From NCBI GenBank assembly GCA_009995595.1, contig JAACPE010000005.1, forward strand, positions 19,925 through 83,924: a stretch of DNA of 64,000 nt, written 5' to 3'. A program made the translations under genes and the position numbers. Under the pieces are notes generated by a model, which did not search any database, was not told where the DNA came from, and saw nothing but the letters and a program-made list of their open reading frames with translations. Positions 60,401 to 64,000 of the stretch are shown here, piece after piece. Position 1 is the first letter of the stretch. The number at the start of each line of letters is the position of its first letter. Source of the stretch: Alphaproteobacteria bacterium. Its GTDB lineage: Bacteria > Pseudomonadota > Alphaproteobacteria > Micavibrionales > Micavibrionaceae.

Positions 60401-62038
60401 ATGTTAAATGTAAGTTTGCCTTATCATCATCAAGTCTTAGCCGAGTATATCAAAACGCATGGTATTATCCGCAGCAAAGATCAACCCATAATTGCGCCCA
60501 ATGGATTGGCACAAAAATGGCTGATTGATTTGCGGCCTGTGTTGCTCAACGCCGATATGCTGGATGCGATAACCGATTTATTTTGGAACCAATATACCGA
60601 GCATTTGCCGTTTCAAATTGCGGGCATGGAAGTGGCCGCAGTGCCACTTGTCACCGCTATGCTCATGAAGGCCAAGCAGCGCGGTATTGATACCAATGGG
60701 TTTATTATCCGCAAAGAGCGCAAAACGAGCGGTCTTGGGAAATCTATCGAAGGTAAAATCACGGATGATCCGATTATCCTAATTGATGATATTTTCAATA
60801 GTGGTGCAAGTTTAGAGAAATCTTGCGCGATTATTGAACAAGCTGGGCATAAAGTGAATGCTATTTTTGTCATTATTAATTACAAAAGCCCTAAGGGCAT
60901 GGCGTGGCAAAATCATCGCCAGATTGCCGTTAATGAGCTTTTTGATTTAAGCCCGTTTGATGTGTCTTTCGACGATACCTCGAAACCCTATGATCATCAG
61001 TATACGATTACGTGGCGATTTTATCAAAAGGGCGCATTCCCCTTTCATGTTGTCCCTAAATCCACGCCGCTCATGGTAGAGGATAAATTTTATATGGGGA
61101 CAGATTGCGGCAAGATGTTTTGTATTCATGCAAAAGATGGTCAGGCTATCTGGGAATATGATGTGAAAACTAATCACTCTAAAGGTATTTGGTCGTCACC
61201 ATCTTATTATAAAGACCGTATTTATTTTGGCGCGTATAATGGTATTTTATACTGTCTTGATGCGCAAACAGGTGCGGAAGTATGGAAAAATCCGTGCTGT
61301 GAGTTTATTGGCTCTAGCCCTCTTATTGTACCAGACCATAATATGCTTTATATCGGCCTTGAGCATCAGCGCCCGCGCATGATGGGCAGTAACGCCGCCT
61401 TTGATCTTGATACGGGCGCGCGCAAATGGGAAGTGCCGCAGAAGAAGTATCAGCATGGATCAGCCGTTTATTACAAAGATATAGACGCCGTTATTTTTGG
61501 AAATGCAGATCATGATGTCAGTGCGTATAAAGCCAAAACAGGCGAAACGATCTGGAAACATGAAACGCAGCGTTCGATTAAATATGCACCAACTATAGAT
61601 CAAGAGCGCGGGCAAGTTATTGCAACATCGTTTGATGGTCATATTTACGTCCTTGATGCCAAAACGGGTGAGCGCAAGGCCGCAATTGCAACGAATGATA
61701 TTTGTTATACGACGGCCTTGGTCACGCATGATAAAATTTTTGCAGGCTCTGGCGATCGGCATCTTTATGTGATTGATGCGAATACGTTAGAGCTTATCAA
61801 GGCGATTGATTGCCGCGCGCGGGTATATTCATCGCCGCGCCTTATTGATGGGCGCGTGATTTTTGGCACAAGCGGTGGGCAGATTATTGAGCTTCATCCT
61901 GTTACATTAGAGATTAAAGCCGCCGCGCAACTACCGGACGCCGTCACGAATGCGGTGAGCGCGAATGTGACTGGAAACATCCTCTATGCGTCAACACATA
62001 TGAACGAGCTTTACGCGATTAAGAGGGAGCGTGTTTAA
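60401..62038 (+). CDS. phosphoribosyltransferase fused to a PQQ-like beta-propeller
   Basis: 545 residues. Residues 1-190 resemble orotate phosphoribosyltransferase: FQIAGMEVAAVPLVTAML, GFIIRKERKTSGLGKSIEGK and the PRPP loop PIILIDDIFNSGAS (about 124-137). Residues 215-545 are repeats of the PQQ/WD-like type, each with a G-x-Y-CLDAQTG-x-E-x-W pattern, forming a probable seven- or eight-bladed propeller. No signal peptide, so it is cytoplasmic, unlike most PQQ-repeat proteins. Ends one base before the fieF-like start. Reaction unknown; it may be a nucleotide-sensing or scaffold protein. Confidence 0.78.
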   Translation: MLNVSLPYHHQVLAEYIKTHGIIRSKDQPIIAPNGLAQKWLIDLRPVLLNADMLDAITDLFWNQYTEHLPFQIAGMEVAAVPLVTAMLMKAKQRGIDTNGFIIRKERKTSGLGKSIEGKITDDPIILIDDIFNSGASLEKSCAIIEQAGHKVNAIFVIINYKSPKGMAWQNHRQIAVNELFDLSPFDVSFDDTSKPYDHQYTITWRFYQKGAFPFHVVPKSTPLMVEDKFYMGTDCGKMFCIHAKDGQAIWEYDVKTNHSKGIWSSPSYYKDRIYFGAYNGILYCLDAQTGAEVWKNPCCEFIGSSPLIVPDHNMLYIGLEHQRPRMMGSNAAFDLDTGARKWEVPQKKYQHGSAVYYKDIDAVIFGNADHDVSAYKAKTGETIWKHETQRSIKYAPTIDQERGQVIATSFDGHIYVLDAKTGERKAAIATNDICYTTALVTHDKIFAGSGDRHLYVIDANTLELIKAIDCRARVYSSPRLIDGRVIFGTSGGQIIELHPVTLEIKAAAQLPDAVTNAVSANVTGNILYASTHMNELYAIKRERV

Positions 62039-62039
62039 T

Positions 62040-62975
62040 ATGCCGCAAGCATCCAAAACTGCTGAGTCACGGTTTGAGCCACACTACGCGCTTGTTGCCT
62101 CGCTTTTTGCGATGGGAACGGTGTGCGCGCTGATTATCCTAAAAACATTTGCTTATGTCATTTCTGATTCAACGGCGATGCTGGCGACACTGGCTGATTC
62201 CATCGTGGATGTGGCGATATCCATTATGATGTTTATGGCCGTGCGCTATTCGCTTAAACCCGCCGATGAGCAACATCGCCATGGTCATGGAAAAATAGAA
62301 GGCGTTGCCGCGCTCTTTCAAGGCTCTTTCATGGCTGCCGCTGGTCTTTTTATTACCTTTGAGGCCGCGCATCGGTTTTTAGATCCGCAAGCGGTGACGC
62401 ATCACGCGCTGGGTATTACAGTGGCGATAATTGCTATTGCGCTGACATTCATTCTTGTGCGGGTGCAAAAGTTTTGCTTAAAAAAAGCGCCTTCGCTCGC
62501 GATTGAGGCTGATTATGCGCATTATAAAACGGATATTTTCCTCAACATTGCGGTGATACTCGTTCTTGTTGCGGGTCTTATCGGCGCGCCGCTATGGTTT
62601 GATCCGCTTATGGCGCTTGGGGCGGCGGGGTATTTTTTCTATACCGCCTATCGCATTTCCATGAAAAGTCTTGATATGCTTCTTGATAAAGAAGTGTCCA
62701 AAAAGCTTCGTCAGACAATTGAAAAAATTGTTGCCACGCATGATGAAACCCATGGAATCCATGATCTGCGTACGCGTAAATCAGGCATGACCCTTCATAT
62801 TAGTTTTGATGTTGAGATGAACCCAGATATGACATTGTGTGCTTCCCATGCCGTCGTGCGTGATTTAGAGGCCGAAATTATGGAAGTTTATCCTCATGCC
62901 GAGGTCCTCATCCATGTTGACCCCAAAGGGGATACAGATGATAGCCGTCACCGCATCGCGGGATTACATCAATAA
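62040..62975 (+). CDS. cation diffusion facilitator (FieF/CzcD-like)
   Basis: Proton-driven exporter of divalent metals such as zinc or iron. Six membrane helices, metal-site helix MLATLADSIVDVAISIMM and HRHGHGKIEG between helices, then ADYAHYKTDIFLN with a second D/H site, and a cytoplasmic C-terminal domain (from about residue 215). ATG 62040 (MPQASK) has GAGGGAG upstream; a GTG at 62031 is in frame. It starts one base after the fusion gene, so they are cotranscribed. Confidence 0.9.
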   Translation: MPQASKTAESRFEPHYALVASLFAMGTVCALIILKTFAYVISDSTAMLATLADSIVDVAISIMMFMAVRYSLKPADEQHRHGHGKIEGVAALFQGSFMAAAGLFITFEAAHRFLDPQAVTHHALGITVAIIAIALTFILVRVQKFCLKKAPSLAIEADYAHYKTDIFLNIAVILVLVAGLIGAPLWFDPLMALGAAGYFFYTAYRISMKSLDMLLDKEVSKKLRQTIEKIVATHDETHGIHDLRTRKSGMTLHISFDVEMNPDMTLCASHAVVRDLEAEIMEVYPHAEVLIHVDPKGDTDDSRHRIAGLHQ

Positions 62976-62987
62976 CATCTTATCGGC

Positions 62988-63016
62988 TTGACAAGATAGC
63001 TCCGTTTCGCGATAAC
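62988..63016 (+). promoter_or_regulatory. promoter of tRNA-Gly(TCC)
   Basis: TTGACA (62988-62993), 17-base spacer, GATAAC (63011-63016), then 17 bases to the mature tRNA 5' end. The spacer-to-leader region forms CCGTT..AACGG. Confidence 0.65.
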
Positions 63017-63033
63017 GGAACATATTTTGAGCT

Positions 63034-63107
63034 GCGGGTGTAGTTCAATGGTAGAACGTCAGCCTTCCAAGCTGAATATGCCGGTTCGATCCCGGTCACC
63101 CGCTCCA
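63034..63107 (+). tRNA. tRNA-Gly (anticodon TCC)
   Basis: Cloverleaf with acceptor GCGGGTG/CACCCGC, D-arm AGTTCAATGGTAGAAC, anticodon loop CTTCCAA, T-loop GGTTCGATCCC and encoded CCA. Lies ahead of tuf, as tRNA genes often do; the acceptor is identical to the other tRNA-Gly in this window. Confidence 0.97.
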
Positions 63108-63146
63108 TTCTTCCTCTTTTTACTTTCTACTGCGTTATTCGTCGCT

Positions 63147-63165
63147 CGCGTATTTTTAATACGCG
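63147..63165 (+). other. strong hairpin after tRNA-Gly(TCC)
   Basis: CGCGTATT-TTT-AATACGCG, a perfect eight-base stem flanked by CGTCGCT on the left and TCGCTTC on the right. No T-run follows, so it is not a classical terminator; it could be a processing element or part of a palindromic repeat family. Confidence 0.45.
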
Positions 63166-63230
63166 TCGCTTCTCATGCCTTCTATAAAATAAAAAGAGAT
63201 CGAATGGTGCATTAGGGTGCAAATAAACGC

Positions 63231-63307
63231 TCTTTAGTTCGTTCCCCTGAGCGGTGTAGGGTGGGGGCAAGTCATTGATTTTAAACAATTCCCCTTTAGT
63301 TCGTTTT
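63231..63307 (-). repeat. dispersed repeat, copy B, inverted relative to copy A
   Basis: The 77 bases read on the minus strand begin AAAACGAACTAAAGG, contain AATTGTTTAAAATCA, ACTTG and GCTCAGGGGAACGAAC, and end in CTAAAG, matching copy A at 8351-8429 with a variable centre. It lies between tRNA-Gly and the 63499 gene; 63108-63498 holds nothing else recognisable apart from the hairpin. Confidence 0.75.
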
Positions 63308-63498
63308 TCGGCACTTTTGCGAAAAAGGGTAGCAGGCGCAGTGATGGCGTTTAAGTTTAGATTATATCACAAAACAACTACAAAAATGTGATTTTTGTTT
63401 TTATTACAGGAAATTTTATATTGACAGAATACTGGTCAGATATCTATGAATTCAATAATCAAAACATTGTTGGAATAAAATTACAAAAAAGGTGTGTG

Positions 63499-63735
63499 AT
63501 GGCTAATAAACAAGCAAGAAAAAGGATGGCTGATTTAGCAAGACAAGTCCGCGGTGCTGAAAGGCGCGCTGATGCAATGAGCTTAAGAGATATAGCAGGC
63601 CAAGCGGCTGCTGGTCATTTAAGTGATGACGAAGAAGATATAGATGCTGGTGGAGCAATTTTTCAGCCTGATGTTGATACAGGTCTTGAAACCCCGTCGG
63701 GAGGTGTTTGGTCATTTGGTCCGCCGCAGCGATAA
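63499..63735 (+). CDS. hypothetical protein, 78 residues
   Basis: Not recognised. ATG 63499 (MANKQARKRMADLARQ) has AAAGGTGTG upstream. The N-terminus is a basic helix, the middle is acidic (SDDEEDIDAGG), and the end is Gly/Pro-rich. Looks disordered or a small adaptor. The terminator at 63762 follows. It lies between tRNA-Gly and tuf, next to the dispersed repeat, just as the 7780 gene sits next to copy A. Confidence 0.55.
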   Translation: MANKQARKRMADLARQVRGAERRADAMSLRDIAGQAAAGHLSDDEEDIDAGGAIFQPDVDTGLETPSGGVWSFGPPQR

Positions 63736-63761
63736 AACCCTTAAAACAAAGCAATAATTCA

Positions 63762-63796
63762 TAAAAACCCGTTGACAAAGCGCCGCGGGTTTTTTA
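63762..63796 (+). terminator. intrinsic terminator after the 63499 gene
   Basis: AAAAACCCG pairs with CGGGTTTTT around a loop of about 14 bases, with six T residues at the end. It separates the small gene from tuf. Confidence 0.7.
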
Positions 63797-63914
63797 TTGA
63801 GAATACCTAGAATTCGTGGCGGTTGGGGCTGTTTTTTTTATGTTCCACACTGATGGCTAAAAACGCGAAGCTGTTTAAAACCTATAACGCAAAATATGAT
63901 AAAGGAGAGACTTA

Positions 63915-64000
63915 ATGTCTAAGGAAAAGTTTCAGAGAAATAAGCCGCATTGTAATATCGGCACAATTGGTCACGTTGACCATGGTAAAACAACGTTAAC
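63915..64000 (+). CDS. tuf: elongation factor Tu (5' end only)
   Basis: Delivers aminoacyl-tRNA to the ribosome. Only the first 28 codons are in the window: [20 protein letters not shown] followed by VDHGKTTL, which includes the P-loop [17 protein letters not shown] precedes the ATG at 63915. Runs off the right edge. Confidence 0.95.
   Translation, partial: MSKEKFQRNKPHCNIGTIGHVDHGKTTL

Noticed and set aside
63772..63777. TTGACA as the -35 of a tuf promoter
   Set aside because: It lies inside the terminator loop, and no convincing -10 element at 16-18 bases could be found.

Overview
The window looks like a chromosomal segment of an alphaproteobacterium of moderate GC content. It has a GcrA cell-cycle regulator, the alphaproteobacterial order rpsF-rpsR-rplI-dnaB-alr, a mlaF/mlaE pair, a two-domain cold-shock protein and GANTC (CcrM) sites next to gcrA. 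Genus cannot be fixed from the sequence; a Micavibrio- or Rhodospirillales-like lineage is only a guess. Most of the window is dense, conserved housekeeping DNA, interrupted by one clear genomic island and several single-gene insertions.

Layout. 1-6400 (minus strand): mlaF (cut by the window edge), mlaE, alr, dnaB, rplI, rpsR, rpsF and a small unknown gene. 6759-12077 (plus): fatty-acid synthesis fabD, fabG, acpP, fabF, with an unknown gene and a dispersed repeat wedged between fabD and fabG. 12103-19903: an O-antigen ligase-like protein, mltG, then a surface-polysaccharide group (AsnB-like amidotransferase, epimerase, glycosyltransferase, phosphatase-superfamily protein). 19923-33976: a 14-kb island integrated at the 3' end of tRNA-Gly(GCC). 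34113-47184: prdX, Trm112, a leucine leader peptide with leuA, a family 5 uracil-DNA glycosylase, rpoZ, rel/spoT, acpS-lepB-rnc-era, gcrA, cold-shock protein, fadD. 47226-64000: pheT, pheS, rplT/rpmI, gpt, a sugar transferase, polA, an RlmB-like methyltransferase, a phosphoribosyltransferase/beta-propeller fusion, a cation diffusion facilitator, tRNA-Gly(TCC), a second copy of the repeat, and the start of tuf.

The island is the most interesting part. It is bounded by a duplicated tRNA 3' end and by TACCCCCAAAT-type repeats near both ends, with a P4-type integrase next to the tRNA. It carries an AlpA-like regulator, a second tyrosine recombinase, a type III restriction-modification pair divergent from a C-protein-like regulator with symmetric operators, and a putative secondary-metabolite module. 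That module is a tRNA-dependent cyclodipeptide synthase of apparent XYP type, translationally coupled to an XRE regulator with a large C-terminal domain, near an FAD/NAD(P)-binding oxidoreductase and an AhpD-like CxxCxxxH protein. Together they could make and oxidise a cyclic dipeptide; this is inference from sequence motifs and proximity.

Other notable signals: a leucine-rich leader peptide ahead of leuA, apparently leaderless and enclosed by a 13-bp inverted repeat; CtrA-, DnaA- and CcrM-type sites clustered in front of gcrA; a HAD protein in which both motif I aspartates are asparagine; and unknown genes inserted at joints of otherwise conserved operons.
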